From Epiperipatus broadwayi (taxonomy: Eukaryota > Onychophora > Udeonychophora > Euonychophora > Peripatidae), in assembly GCA_028023455.1 (NCBI GenBank), contig JAQFVV010013075.1, positions 62,001 through 126,000 on the forward strand: 64,000 bases of DNA, in the 5' to 3' direction. Both the position numbers and the translations under genes were made by a program. Position 1 is the first letter of the stretch. Each line of letters starts with the position of its first letter. The notes under the pieces were generated by a model. It was given only the letters and a program-made list of their open reading frames with translations, did not search any database and was not told where the DNA came from. Shown piece by piece: positions 54,287 through 64,000 of this stretch.

Positions 54287-54632
54287 TATATATATATATA
54301 TATATTGACTGCAGAAAGGAGTTTTGTTATTAACTGAAAGGAGACCCTTTGATTCCTCTGGAGGCCTTAAAGGAACTGAGCAGGGCAAATTCCTAATGTC
54401 CACTCCATACGTTCTTGTCGTTGCAGCTGTTATTATTATGTGATTATTCATATAGTATACGAACATGGATGGGCTGCTCACCAACACGCATTAGCCAGCG
54501 TGGTGAGTTTATTGGCTTTTTACCTCTGAGTTTAAGATCAAGAAATACCATGGTCTTTCTTCTCAGTGCCTGATAAGGCAGAATGAATGTTTGTGTAAAG
54601 GATAAATATTTTCCCAATACATATATACAATT

Positions 54633-55226
54633 ATGACAGACAAAAATAAAGCATGGCCCTTATTCCCAGGAGGCTGTAAAGTCACCAACCAAGGCAGCAG
54701 TTGGTGGCCGAAGGCAGAGGGTGCTAAGAATCCCCTGATTGTGGACCCAGGCTGCCATTTGATGACGACTTTTTATTTAGGTACTTACAACTGCAGATTA
54801 CTTTCAAGTGAAGGAAGATTGCAAGAATTAGAAGAAGAACTCTCTTATATTAAATGGGACATTATTGGACTTTGTGAAGTTAGAAGAAAAGGTGAAGAGA
54901 CAATTGATTTAAAAAGTGGACATATACTCTATTATAAAGGCACAAATATTGGAAATACAAGTGGAGTAGGATTCATTATAAATAAAAAGTGGAAGAACAA
55001 TATTGTGGAGATTGATGGTGTATCGGACAGAGTGGCAAGATTAGTTATACAACTTAATAGCAGATACCAAATGCAGATAATTCAGGTTTATGCCCCAACA
55101 AATTCTCATAGTGATGAAGTAGTAGAAGATTTTTATATGGATGTACAAAAGGCTTTTGATCAGAGTAAACACCATTTTAAAATTGTTATGGGAGACTTTA
55201 ATGCTAGAATTGGTAAAAAAAAATGA
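54633..55226 (+). CDS. RTE endonuclease, N-terminal part
   Basis: 197 codons before the frameshift stop. The EEP/AP-endonuclease fold is recognisable by LGTYNCRLLS (about residue 50), DIIGLCEVRR with the metal-binding Glu (about 77-86), SGVGFIINKK (about 110), VSDRVARLVIQL, IIQVYAPT (about 145-152) and MGDFNARIGK (about 185-194) with its Asp-x-Asn pair. It would nick target DNA to prime reverse transcription. The true start could be a later ATG such as the one at about residue 44, just before the fold begins. The frame ends in an A-run at 55214-55222; relative to copy B the length there differs by two bases, so the remaining part continues in another frame (next entry). Confidence 0.9.
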   Translation: MTDKNKAWPLFPGGCKVTNQGSSWWPKAEGAKNPLIVDPGCHLMTTFYLGTYNCRLLSSEGRLQELEEELSYIKWDIIGLCEVRRKGEETIDLKSGHILYYKGTNIGNTSGVGFIINKKWKNNIVEIDGVSDRVARLVIQLNSRYQMQIIQVYAPTNSHSDEVVEDFYMDVQKAFDQSKHHFKIVMGDFNARIGKKK

Positions 55227-57592
55227 AAGATGAAAGTGCTGTGGGTAATTTTGGTCATGGTAATAGAAATGAGAGAGGACATAGACTTGTGGAGTTTGCA
55301 GAAAAAGAAAAACTTTATATTATGAATTCTTTTTTTGAGAAAAATGTTAAAAGGAAATGGACATGGAAGCATCCAAATGAAGGTACAGCAGAATTGGATT
55401 ATATTTTGACTAACAGGAAATACATATTTCAAGATTGTAATGTTCTTAATAAATTTAACACAGGAAGTGATCATCGATTAGTAAGGTGTAAGATACATGT
55501 TAATGTAAAACTAGAGAGACAAAAATTATTAAGAAAAACAATATTTACAGTTGATATTCCTAATCTTCAGAAACATTCTAATGAATTTAAATTAGAACTT
55601 ACAAATCGGTTTCAAGTATTAGTAGATTTTGAACATGATTCAGATTTGAATGAAATTAATATGAAAATAACTGATACACTTTTGAAAACTGCAACAAAGA
55701 TAGCTGGTAGAAAGAAACAGCAATTGACCAATAAAATTTCTACTGAGACTAGAGGATTTATGAAGAAAAGAAGGAATATGAAGATATACAAAAATGATGC
55801 ATTAAAAAGAATTGAATATCTCGAATTTTGTAAAATGGTATGGAAAAGAGTTGAAAATGATATAAGAAAGTATAACTGTGAACTAGCAAGGAAAGCTGTA
55901 GAAGAAAATAAAAGTCTTAAGAATGTAAAACAACATTTTGGTATTGGTAGGAAATTTATATCTGCAATAAGAAAAAAAGATGGAATTATTACTAAAAGGA
56001 GAGATGACATCATGAAATTGGTAGAAGATTTTTATCAAGAATTATATAGTAATAAAGAACAAGTACCTCCTATATCTATTACATCTTCCAAATTGCCCAG
56101 AATTTTAAATGAAGAAGTGAGACATGCAATTAAATGTATGAAGAAAGGAAAGGCTCCAGGTAATGATGGAATTATAATTGATATATTAAAAGAAGCAGGT
56201 GAAGAAATAGAAAAATTTTTAGCAAAGTTATATACCAAATGTCTAAATGATAAAGATGTACCGGATGATTGGAAGAATGCAGTAATAATATTAATATTTA
56301 AAAAAGGTGATAAAGAAGATATTAGAAATTACAGACCTATCAGCCTTTTATCAGTTTTATATAAAATTTTTACCAAGATAATTACTACTCGTCTACAGAG
56401 AACATTGGATTTCCACCAACCAAGAGAACAAGCCAGATTTAAAAGTGGTTTTAGTACAGTAGATCATATCCAGGTATTGAGAGAAGTTATAGAAAGGACA
56501 AATGAATATGAGTTGCCATTATGCTTAGGATTTGTAGATTATGAAAAGGCATTTGATTCTATAAACATTTCTTCAGTGATTAAAGCATTAGATCATCAAG
56601 GTATAGATCCAGGATATTGTCATATTTTAAAGAATATTTATAAAAATGCAACAGCAACAATTAGATTACATAATGACACTGGGAAAGTCAACATTGAGAA
56701 AGGTGTAAGACAAGGTGACTCCATATCTCCAAAACTTTTTACAGCAGTGCTGCATGAAGTATTTTGTGGATTAAAATGGGAAACTAAAGGAGTGAAAGTA
56801 AATGGTGATTATTTAAGTCATTTAGATTTCGCAGATGATGTAGTTGTTTTTGCAAATAATGCTTCAGATCTGCAGGAAATGTTGCAGGAATTATCAGATG
56901 AAAGTAGGAAAGTAGGACTAAAGATAAATGTTAAAAAGACTAAAGTAATGTTTAATCGATTTGCTCAAAATATGAAAATAAAGATTGATTATGATGAATT
57001 AGAAGAAGTTAACAGTTACAAATACCTTGGTCAGATTATTAATACAGATGGAAACATAATGGAGGAAATTAATCATAGAATTAAACTTGGTTGGAGTGCT
57101 TTTGGTAGAAATAACTTGATACTAAAAGGAAATATGCCTATGTGTTTGAAAAGGAAGGTTTTTAACAAATGTGTTTTACCAGTTCTTACTTATGGATCTG
57201 AGACTTGGACACTTAATAGAAGAGCAATTCAGAGACTTCAGACCACTCAAAGAAGTATGGAGAGATGTATGTTGGGAGTAACAAGAAGAGATCGTAAACG
57301 CAATGTATGGGTAAGAGAACAAACAGGTGTTACTGACCTCATTGAAAAAATTAAAAGATTGAAGTGGAGTTGGGCTGGACATATTGTTAGAAGAGATGAT
57401 AATAGATGGACAATTGAAATTTTAAACTGGATTCCAAGAGATTGTAAAAGACCCAGAAAGAGACCACATGTGAGATGGATGGATGAAATAAGAAAGTGTG
57501 CAGGGGTGATGTGGAGAAGAGAAGCTAAAGATTGGAGAAGATGGATTAAACTTGGAGAGACTTTCATCCTACAGTGGATTGATAATGGTTGA
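55223..57592 (+). CDS. RTE endonuclease end, reverse transcriptase and C-terminal region
   Basis: 789 codons. The start completes the endonuclease: ELDYILTNRK and SDHRLV near residues 54-85 carry its last catalytic Asp and His. A Lys-rich linker follows, then the reverse transcriptase: GKAPGNDGI (about 310), NYRPISLLSV (about 370), motif A VDYEKAFDSI (about 438-447), motif B GVRQGDSISP (about 494-503), motif C FADD (536-539), motif D LKINVKKTKVMFN and motif E YKYLGQIINTDG. The C-terminal part has RLQTTQRSMERCMLGVT and a Trp/Arg-rich RWxxEILNWIPRD...RPHVRW stretch, usual for RTE. All catalytic residues are present. The initial ATG is an accident of the frameshift; in an intact element this is one protein with the preceding entry. 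Confidence 0.95.
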   Translation: MKDESAVGNFGHGNRNERGHRLVEFAEKEKLYIMNSFFEKNVKRKWTWKHPNEGTAELDYILTNRKYIFQDCNVLNKFNTGSDHRLVRCKIHVNVKLERQKLLRKTIFTVDIPNLQKHSNEFKLELTNRFQVLVDFEHDSDLNEINMKITDTLLKTATKIAGRKKQQLTNKISTETRGFMKKRRNMKIYKNDALKRIEYLEFCKMVWKRVENDIRKYNCELARKAVEENKSLKNVKQHFGIGRKFISAIRKKDGIITKRRDDIMKLVEDFYQELYSNKEQVPPISITSSKLPRILNEEVRHAIKCMKKGKAPGNDGIIIDILKEAGEEIEKFLAKLYTKCLNDKDVPDDWKNAVIILIFKKGDKEDIRNYRPISLLSVLYKIFTKIITTRLQRTLDFHQPREQARFKSGFSTVDHIQVLREVIERTNEYELPLCLGFVDYEKAFDSINISSVIKALDHQGIDPGYCHILKNIYKNATATIRLHNDTGKVNIEKGVRQGDSISPKLFTAVLHEVFCGLKWETKGVKVNGDYLSHLDFADDVVVFANNASDLQEMLQELSDESRKVGLKINVKKTKVMFNRFAQNMKIKIDYDELEEVNSYKYLGQIINTDGNIMEEINHRIKLGWSAFGRNNLILKGNMPMCLKRKVFNKCVLPVLTYGSETWTLNRRAIQRLQTTQRSMERCMLGVTRRDRKRNVWVREQTGVTDLIEKIKRLKWSWAGHIVRRDDNRWTIEILNWIPRDCKRPRKRPHVRWMDEIRKCAGVMWRREAKDWRRWIKLGETFILQWIDNG

Positions 57593-57614
57593 TAATGATG
57601 ATGATGATGATATT

Positions 57615-57631
57615 TATAATTGCATCGCAAA
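57615..57631 (+). repeat. Right target-site duplication of RTE copy A
   Basis: Second copy of the 17-base sequence described at 54270-54286. It directly follows the GATGAT tail and a TATT remnant. Confidence 0.92.
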
Positions 57632-58137
57632 AAGATGTGCATATGAAAATATGTATAAATATAATAAAAAAATCTGCTTAGTGGAATCATAACATTATAG
57701 TTTATAGACATTCATATTTTTGATTTATGGCAAAAACTTTAAGAGGGTTGTGTTTGCATGGTGGTACAATTAGGCGATCCAATCTCAGATCCAGAAAGGT
57801 GCTTACAAATTTAAGGCTGAAGAATGGTGACCAAATGCTTTCTGCTACTTTGGCAGATTCAGTTCACAAAATGAAGGCATCGGCTATGAATAATGATAGG
57901 CCAGATTTTTGTGGAATGACCCTATGTCAATAGCTCATATGATGAAATAAGTTTCACGGGGGGTTTTCCAACTGAGTTCTTGGACTTGGAACAAATATAT
58001 AGGATTCAGATTACTGAAAATCCTGGGGAACAAAGCACAAAGACACATGTGAATTTGAACATGGAGGCATTTTTGCATACAATGCTTGGAATGAAAGACA
58101 TATAATATTTTAAAACAAAGGATGAATGACTTATAAG

Positions 58138-58139
<2 letters not shown>
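57632..58139. other. Unidentified G+C-richer block
   Basis: The right flank of LINE copy A. A short open frame at 57727-57933 (68 codons, MAKTLRGLCLHGGTIRR...) and further broken frames to about 58100 have near-coding composition but no motif I recognise. It may be a decayed exon or an unknown repeat. Confidence 0.3.

Positions 58140-58233
<94 letters not shown>
58140..58233. repeat. (TA)n microsatellite
   Basis: About 47 uninterrupted TA units with no element junction visible. Confidence 0.95.
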
Positions 58234-58236
<3 letters not shown>

Positions 58237-59019
58237 GTGCCAGACTGTGTATAATGGCCATGCACAAAATGGTTGCTGCTGAAGATTCAGCACAGCTAAT
58301 TTTTATCGTATCAAAATTATATAATTTTACTAGATCAAATAAATTGTAATTTAGATACGTATTGGAAGTATTTATATATGATACATAAATAAATGGGTTT
58401 GGTGTATACTATATTCCTATTTACACCCACAGTATAAGTGTATGTATTAGTACATTTTGTTCACACAGCAAAACTATAAAAAGAAAAACTAAGCTTGTAA
58501 TAACATTTGTTTATGCAAGCAACACTTTTTTGTATTTAAGTTATATTATCACTTGTAATGTTCCTATACACATACATATAAATCTATTTTTTTTTTGTTA
58601 TTTCTAAAAAAATGTTTAAATAGAATTTAAATCTTGTATTTATTTTAATGAGATTTTTGTTAATTAATATTAATTTATAAAGGAAAAAAAAACTTTTTGT
58701 AAATTATAATTTGCTTTTAGCAAAAAAATGTTTTGCATTAAAAGAAATTTATTCTTTTTTTTTTATCGTTTGTAAAGATAAAATCAAAAAGTTGATTTTA
58801 TCTAAAGAATGAAAGCATAATGGGTCATTTAATTAACCATGCTGGAAACTATACAATTTCCAATATTAGAAAAAGGTATACTTTGAGATACAAAAAATAA
58901 AAGAATATAAATAAAGTATATGAAAAGTATAATTGAATTATTGGCTGATGCAATAGCTCATAGGGTGGTATTAAAATTACACTGATAAGAAGACCATATG
59001 TGCTACCTACTAGGTGCAT
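58234..59019. other. No gene recognised
   Basis: A+T-rich; nothing supported. The minus-strand frame 58849-59043 overlaps the minisatellite edge. Confidence 0.45.
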
Positions 59020-59209
59020 TGAGGTTAGTTGTTCCAAGCTCATCTAAGTAATCAGATGGTAAATGTTAGCTGAAAATAAAAGTTGTCGCCAGCTTGTCCA
59101 AGTAATCGGATGATATATGTTTGCTGAAAATAATATTTGTCTCCAGCTTGACCAAGTAAGCAGATGGTAGATGTTTGCTGAGAATAAGAGTTGTCTTCCA
59201 GCTTATCTA
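59020..59209. repeat. 54-bp minisatellite, about 3.4 units
   Basis: Units begin AAGTAATCAGATGGTAAATG (59046), AAGTAATCGGATGATATATG (59100) and AAGTAAGCAGATGGTAGATG (59154). Each ends with a TTGTCxCCAGCTTGxCC variant. A partial, more diverged unit precedes the first. The period is exactly 54 in the first two intervals. Although 54 is a multiple of three, stops interrupt all frames. Confidence 0.9.
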
Positions 59210-62200
59210 AAGAGCAGAAAGAAAGAAGAAATGAGATTTAGAACTAACTATTCGGATATGGTAGTACTGTTAAATAAATCTTAGAAAAGCTATGCACAGT
59301 AGCTTGAAAGGCTGATCTTTAATGTATTAAAAGCTACTGAAAGTAAAAAGAAGGAAATAGAGAATAACTATTTTTGGCCTCATTGCAGCTATAGATCTCC
59401 AGGAGAGCAAAGTCATTATTAGCCACAAAGCAAAGTTTGCAGAGCTTGAAAATGGTCTATGAATCATCTCTCCATGGAAAAATATATTAGTAAACTTTTA
59501 AGTTATATTTGACCAACTTGTGAAGCATAATTTCCAATCTGATGAAATTATAAGTAAAGCCTGGATTCTATGGTTAAATCTGATGTGAAAAAATATATCT
59601 ATGTAAAAATTATAACCACGGACCTTAGAACAAATACTAGAGAGAGATGGCCTTAATGTTTGTTAAATTCTACCAGAAAATTATGGAGTAGACTTCTAGC
59701 AGCAGTACACCACCCATTCACGCCTGAAGCCTAGAAATGTCATAGAAAAAGCCACATACCCTGATGGAAGAAATACTCTAGCATGTATATTGGTGAAAGG
59801 AATCCCTATTGAGTAGCCGTGTTATCTATTTTGAAGTGGAACTTAATGGAAATTAAAAGTTCATGTGAGGGTATATTTTTTATAATATTAATTTTGTGTT
59901 TTGGTTTTTATTTATAAATAATTAATTGGTCTTCCCTTACTTGTATCTTATCAATTAATTCTTTTATTTAATTTTTGTAATATGTATAATATTTGTTGGT
60001 ATTTACATGCATGTCTGACCTAAATCCGCCATGTGCAGGATTATTTTTGTTATTTCCTAATCTTTAAACTAGGTGACACATCATGTTGAGTGTCCAATGG
60101 CCGTACTCATTAAGCATCATTTTATGCATTCAAAGTAGAGATGTAGTTGCCTATCATATATAAATGTGCCCAAAAATATTGATGTACCCATAATATTAAT
60201 ATTTATAAATCATAAGAATAGCCATTAGACATGCGAGTAAACCATCAGATTATATTTCCTTTTGAATATATTTGTTGAATACACTTGATTTCTTAATTTA
60301 TAACTTTAATGTGGGAAAGGAGTACAGACCACATCCATTATGTGATCATTTTAAAATATTTCTTTTTATATATGTACATTTGTTTTCTGTAAATAAATAT
60401 TCAACTTAATCAATCAACTTCACATTAATATTAAAAATTTTCATTATTTGAAATATCAACTATATTAAATTATTTTTTTGTATTTAATTGGTGGAGGGAG
60501 AAAAAAAGGAGGATAATAAATAGTAGATTTCATATTTAAATAGTTTTCCATTTCAGTTACTTAGTTTGATGAATTATTTATTCATTAGCATATAACTATA
60601 ATTATTTAATCAAAGTATTGACCCACATATTAACCTGAGATAAAAAGAAATCGTATAATGAGCTAGATGGGGATAACTTATCAGGGAGTTGAATTGTTTC
60701 ACCATTTATGTCTGAACCTATTAATTTATTAATATATACGATAATGATCATTCATATTTGCACATTCTCTCAGGAAAAAAAGGAGAATAAACAATAAAGT
60801 TCTTGAGTGAGGATGGTGCAAAAGGCTGAATTAGAATATTTCAGTGCTTTTAAAGGTGTGCAAAATCCAAAAGTGATCAACATTTAGTTAATCAGATGAT
60901 TGTGAGATAATTTAACTGGGAAGGCTTTGATTGACCTAATTTTAGGTTGAATCTACTTCCACTACTAATTATTTTGAGATATTTTTGTCATATTTAACCA
61001 ACAATATTCTCAGGGAATTATTATTGATTTTTCATTTAGCAATATATGTCATCACTTCATGCTAGGTGGGTATGGAGGTCAAATGTATATAAGACCAAAG
61101 TGGAAACTTCAGACCGGTACAATATATTGGGAATGTCCAATGTAAGGGTGTGATTAGATTACTAAACAATAATGTATCATTTAAACTTATCAATAAAATA
61201 TACAAATCACTGGTATAGAGAATCCCCCTCCCACATTACTTTAATTTATATCTGAACTCCCCACAATGTTAATAAATATGAGAATTCAGTATAAGTGCTT
61301 TTATATTATAATAAACATAATTTTATATATATGAATGGGGTGGTGATTATTAATTTCAGAATAAACAGATTTAATTTCATAAAAAATTTTAAAGTGAATG
61401 ATCATTATTTAAATAAAATATAAAAAAAAAAACGTTTCTTAGAAAAACAGATTTCTACTCTGGTTTTCTACAATAACATCATGAGATAATTAATTTGTTT
61501 TTCCAAAATTTGCAAGTGTTCACTAAGATAAAAATAAAAAGACTTGTTTTAATTAATGTTAATCTAGTCACCCATAAAGTAGAGAGGGGGGAAATAAAAA
61601 TAAAATGACATACTGGAAAATTTGAGGAATTATTGGCATATTTAAATATATAAAACACAATAATAAAAGTTATAAAATATTATTGCCACATGAATGTGAA
61701 AAAAATGTTATGCTTATTTAATAGAGGCTCAATGATAAAAGAAAATTAATGAAAGTTATATAGAGTTATGTATATGCTAATATCAGATAAGTAAATTACA
61801 AATTATTTAAATGAAATATTTAATTTCTGATCGAAAGACCAGCTAATAGAATGATATTTTAAATTTCAGACAGCATTATGAGAAATAGTTATGGAAGGCT
61901 GAACTTAAGAATTTAAACATTAGGCAGCAGCTAGAGTTCTTTATCTTGGTAACTAACAGCAATTCAAAGTGATTTCAGGGTCCATTGGAGATGGTAATCT
62001 AGATCTAGTTAGAGTCAGTCAGTCAGGAATGTAGCATTTTCATTATTCAATCTTTAAGCACCTTAGAGTTCATGGGTAAAGGGATCCTGAGCAATAAGTG
62101 TGGGAAAAAGCTTTTTGAACAGAAAGGTGAAAATTTTTACTACTCATGACAGATTGAATTGCTATAATGGCAAATGTGGATTATATTGACCATTACTGTT

Positions 62201-62908
62201 TTTTAATTACAAGTCCCCTGTTGGGATTCAAATCTAGCAGTATTTATACTATTTTTAGTTTATATTGAAATGCACTTTAGTTGCTAGATCTGAGGCACTT
62301 TATGTTCTTAGTGGACCCAGAATTTGCTGACCAGATGCACCTTTTGTTCATATAAGTTTTAAAGACAATGCACTTTGGTTAGAATTTTTCAAATGATTGT
62401 TTTAAAATATGATTTAAGATTTTAAAACAAAATTTGTGATGGATAAAACATCCATTAATCTGTCATATTATTCTATAAAATTATCATATGGTTTAGATGG
62501 ATTAATGGGTTTCCAGTAAATTGTCTTAATTACATTCAAGAATATTCCACAGGATTGTGTCAGTTTTTTTCTGACCACCTTTATTAAAATCAATAATAAA
62601 TTATAAATATAATTTTAAAATACACATTATTAATACATTTTGCTTTTATTTATGTTTTAAAAATAATCTCCTCTCACCTATATAATATGTCCACATCCAT
62701 TACACGCAATTATTTTGTGCATGTATAAGAATTAAAACAAAATCAAATATTTATTTATTAAAGGTAATTACTTTAAGATATATATATATGTCAGTTATTA
62801 TTTTAAAAGTTATGCAAAAAATGTATTAATAAATACATATATGTGCATAAGGATGGAGTTTGAATATGGTTTGGTGGTGAGAGATTCTGAGTGGGCTGTG
62901 AAGCTTGA
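59210..62908. other. No gene recognised
   Basis: A long A+T-rich stretch without supported genes. The patch 59220-59800 is G+C-richer with no motif. The string GACCGGTACAATA at about 61113 matches the end of the repeats at 4.9-5.7 kb. Confidence 0.42.
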
Positions 62909-62925
62909 TATATATATATATATAT
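62909..62925. repeat. Short (TA)n at the foldback edge
   Basis: TA run directly adjoining the left terminus of the foldback element. Confidence 0.85.
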
Positions 62926-63562
62926 TTGAAATAATATTTTTAACGGTTTATAAACAATTACAAACAATCTTAAAATCCACAGAAGTACTTTCGGTTACTT
63001 TCTAACCTGCCTCAACTGCCATTAAATTCAAAAACTAAAAGCGGAAGCAAATGTCATCAATTCAAATTCCACTGATCTCGTATTTTAATGTTAGAAGCTT
63101 GTCGATTTATTAAATGCATTTTATTCCTGTTTATAAAAATTGCCTCTTTAATTTTTCTTTTACTATGGTTTCTCTCTTCGTGAAGAATTTTTACATTTTC
63201 AAAATTAAATTTAAATGTATATTTACATGTTTTTTGAAAAAAAAAAAAATGAAAAAAACATGTAAATATAAATTTAAATTTAATTTTGAAAATGTAAAAA
63301 TTCTTCATGAAGAGAGAAACCATAGTAAAAAAAAAATTAAAGAGGCAATTTTTATAAACAGGAATAAAACGCATTTAATAAATCGACAAGCTTCTAACAT
63401 TAAAATACGAGATTCATGGAATTTGAATTGATGATGTTTGCTTCCACTTTTAGTTTTTGAATTTAATGGCAGTTGAGGCAGGTTAGAAAGTAACCGAAAG
63501 TACTTCTGCGGATTTTAAGATTGTTTGTAATTGTTTATAAACCGTTAAAAATATTATTTCAA
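62926..63562. mobile_element. 637-bp foldback (long hairpin) element
   Basis: Left arm 62926-63235 and right arm 63251-63562 are inverse complements over about 310 bases, about 97% identical by eye, around an A-rich spacer of about 15 bases. The termini are TTGAAATAATATTTTTAACG and its inverse complement. No transposase is present. A transcript through it would form a long double-stranded hairpin. Mirror frames of 105 codons on both strands (63057-63374 and 63114-63431) result from the symmetry and are not taken as genes. Target duplication cannot be recognised. Confidence 0.92.
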
Positions 63563-64000
63563 TTATAATTACAATATTGTTTTTAATTAACGGATATTTT
63601 ATTTATATATATATATATATATATAAAGTATCCATTGGGAATAGATTTTATTTATATACTACTTACATCATGAGATGTACATCATTAACTTCATTCAATT
63701 TCTTATTAAGTATATATTCCACATAGAAAGATATCCATTAGTAACAGAATTGATTTATACCCTGCTTGCAGGTTGGGATTTAAGCAAATATACTTTAATT
63801 ATGTTGGACTGTAATCTGAACTTAAGATTATTGACTGTATATGTCAATATTCCGTGCCATTTGTTTGATTAGTATTGATATATTGCTTAATGAGTTGTAA
63901 ATAGCTAACATTTCAATTTTTTTTAATCTTTTGATCTTTTTGATCACCATGTTTTTTGCAAACAATTTTGATTTTGGAATTATCAAATATATGGCTTGTT
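63563..64000. other. No gene recognised, includes short (TA)n
   Basis: A TA run at 63604-63625 and otherwise A+T-rich sequence. The open frame 63675-63872 lacks motifs. Confidence 0.5.

Larger units (their letters stand above)
54287..57614 (+). mobile_element. RTE-type LINE, copy A (near intact)
   Basis: A 3.33-kb element between perfect 17-bp target-site duplications. In order it has a (TA)n stretch (54287-54305), a leader of about 330 bases, an apurinic-type endonuclease, a reverse transcriptase with C-terminal region, and a GATGAT-type simple repeat tail (57586-57612) in place of poly(A). This compact single-protein architecture with a microsatellite tail is typical of the RTE clade. One frameshift at an A-run (55214-55222) splits the coding sequence. 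Three further copies of the family lie in this window. Because it has both ends and only one obvious break, it is recent and close to an active master. Confidence 0.93.

Noticed and set aside
63057-63431. Two 105-codon frames with nearly the same protein on opposite strands
   Set aside because: They mirror each other because the region is a palindrome; the composition is Lys/Phe/Ile-rich without motif.

Overview
The window looks like intergenic or intronic DNA from an animal, probably an invertebrate with a large, repeat-rich genome. It is strongly A+T-rich by eye and full of long (TA)n and (AAT)n microsatellites. Its recognisable protein-coding content is entirely retroelement: an RTE-type LINE family, endonuclease-bearing Penelope-like elements (PLEs), an LTR retrotransposon with almost no interior and a decayed Ty3/Gypsy-type gag. 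tRNA-derived SINEs and palindromic MITE-like repeats fill much of the rest. I cannot name the species. Cephalopods, cnidarians, flatworms and some arthropods carry comparable mixes. No bacterial features are present, and no complete host gene was recognised. Two short low-confidence candidate host exons lie near 1.2-1.4 kb and 2.7-2.85 kb, the second inside a segment (about 2.2-5.1 kb) that keeps many more CpG dinucleotides than most of the window.

Layout. 0-5 kb: candidate exons, an 84-bp tandem duplication and the CpG-retaining segment. 5-16 kb: old A+T-rich DNA with a dispersed repeat pair, a 175-bp tandem palindrome, a gag relic on the minus strand (8.07-8.74 kb), a short SINE with 14-bp target-site duplications (11.0 kb) and an inverted pair of SINE modules (12.8-13.1 kb). 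16.75-19.76 kb: decayed PLE with hammerhead-like motifs on both sides of its reverse transcriptase/GIY-YIG coding region. 19.8-27.9 kb: divergent satellite, (AAT)n arrays and SINE-like sequence. 27.9-30.8 kb: 5'-truncated RTE copy B (minus strand) between (TA)n tracts. 33.8-40.7 kb: two much older RTE copies, C and D. D is interrupted by a palindromic MITE and a SINE, and a 500-N assembly gap lies between C and D. 41.7-45.9 kb: a palindromic MITE, then an LTR element with 1.43-kb LTRs and only 0.74 kb of interior, then a second palindromic MITE, the last two embedded in (TA)n. 47.5-48.8 kb: a diverged tandem duplication and compound (TA)n. 51.45-52.79 kb: second, more decayed PLE. 54.27-57.63 kb: the best-preserved RTE copy A, with a perfect 17-bp target-site duplication and a single frameshift between its endonuclease and reverse transcriptase halves. 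59.0-59.2 kb: 54-bp minisatellite. 62.93-63.56 kb: a 637-bp near-perfect foldback whose two 310-bp arms differ partly at CpG sites.

The elements form layers of insertion rather than a functional gene system. Copy A is closest to an intact master sequence. Copies B, C and D record successive ages of the same family. (TA)n tracts repeatedly sit at the junctions of LINE, LTR, PLE and MITE insertions. I found no convincing new multi-gene system. The most interesting signals are the long hairpin at 63 kb, the PLE with flanking ribozyme-like motifs, the near-empty LTR element, and the recurrent (TA)n-TTGTAA junctions.
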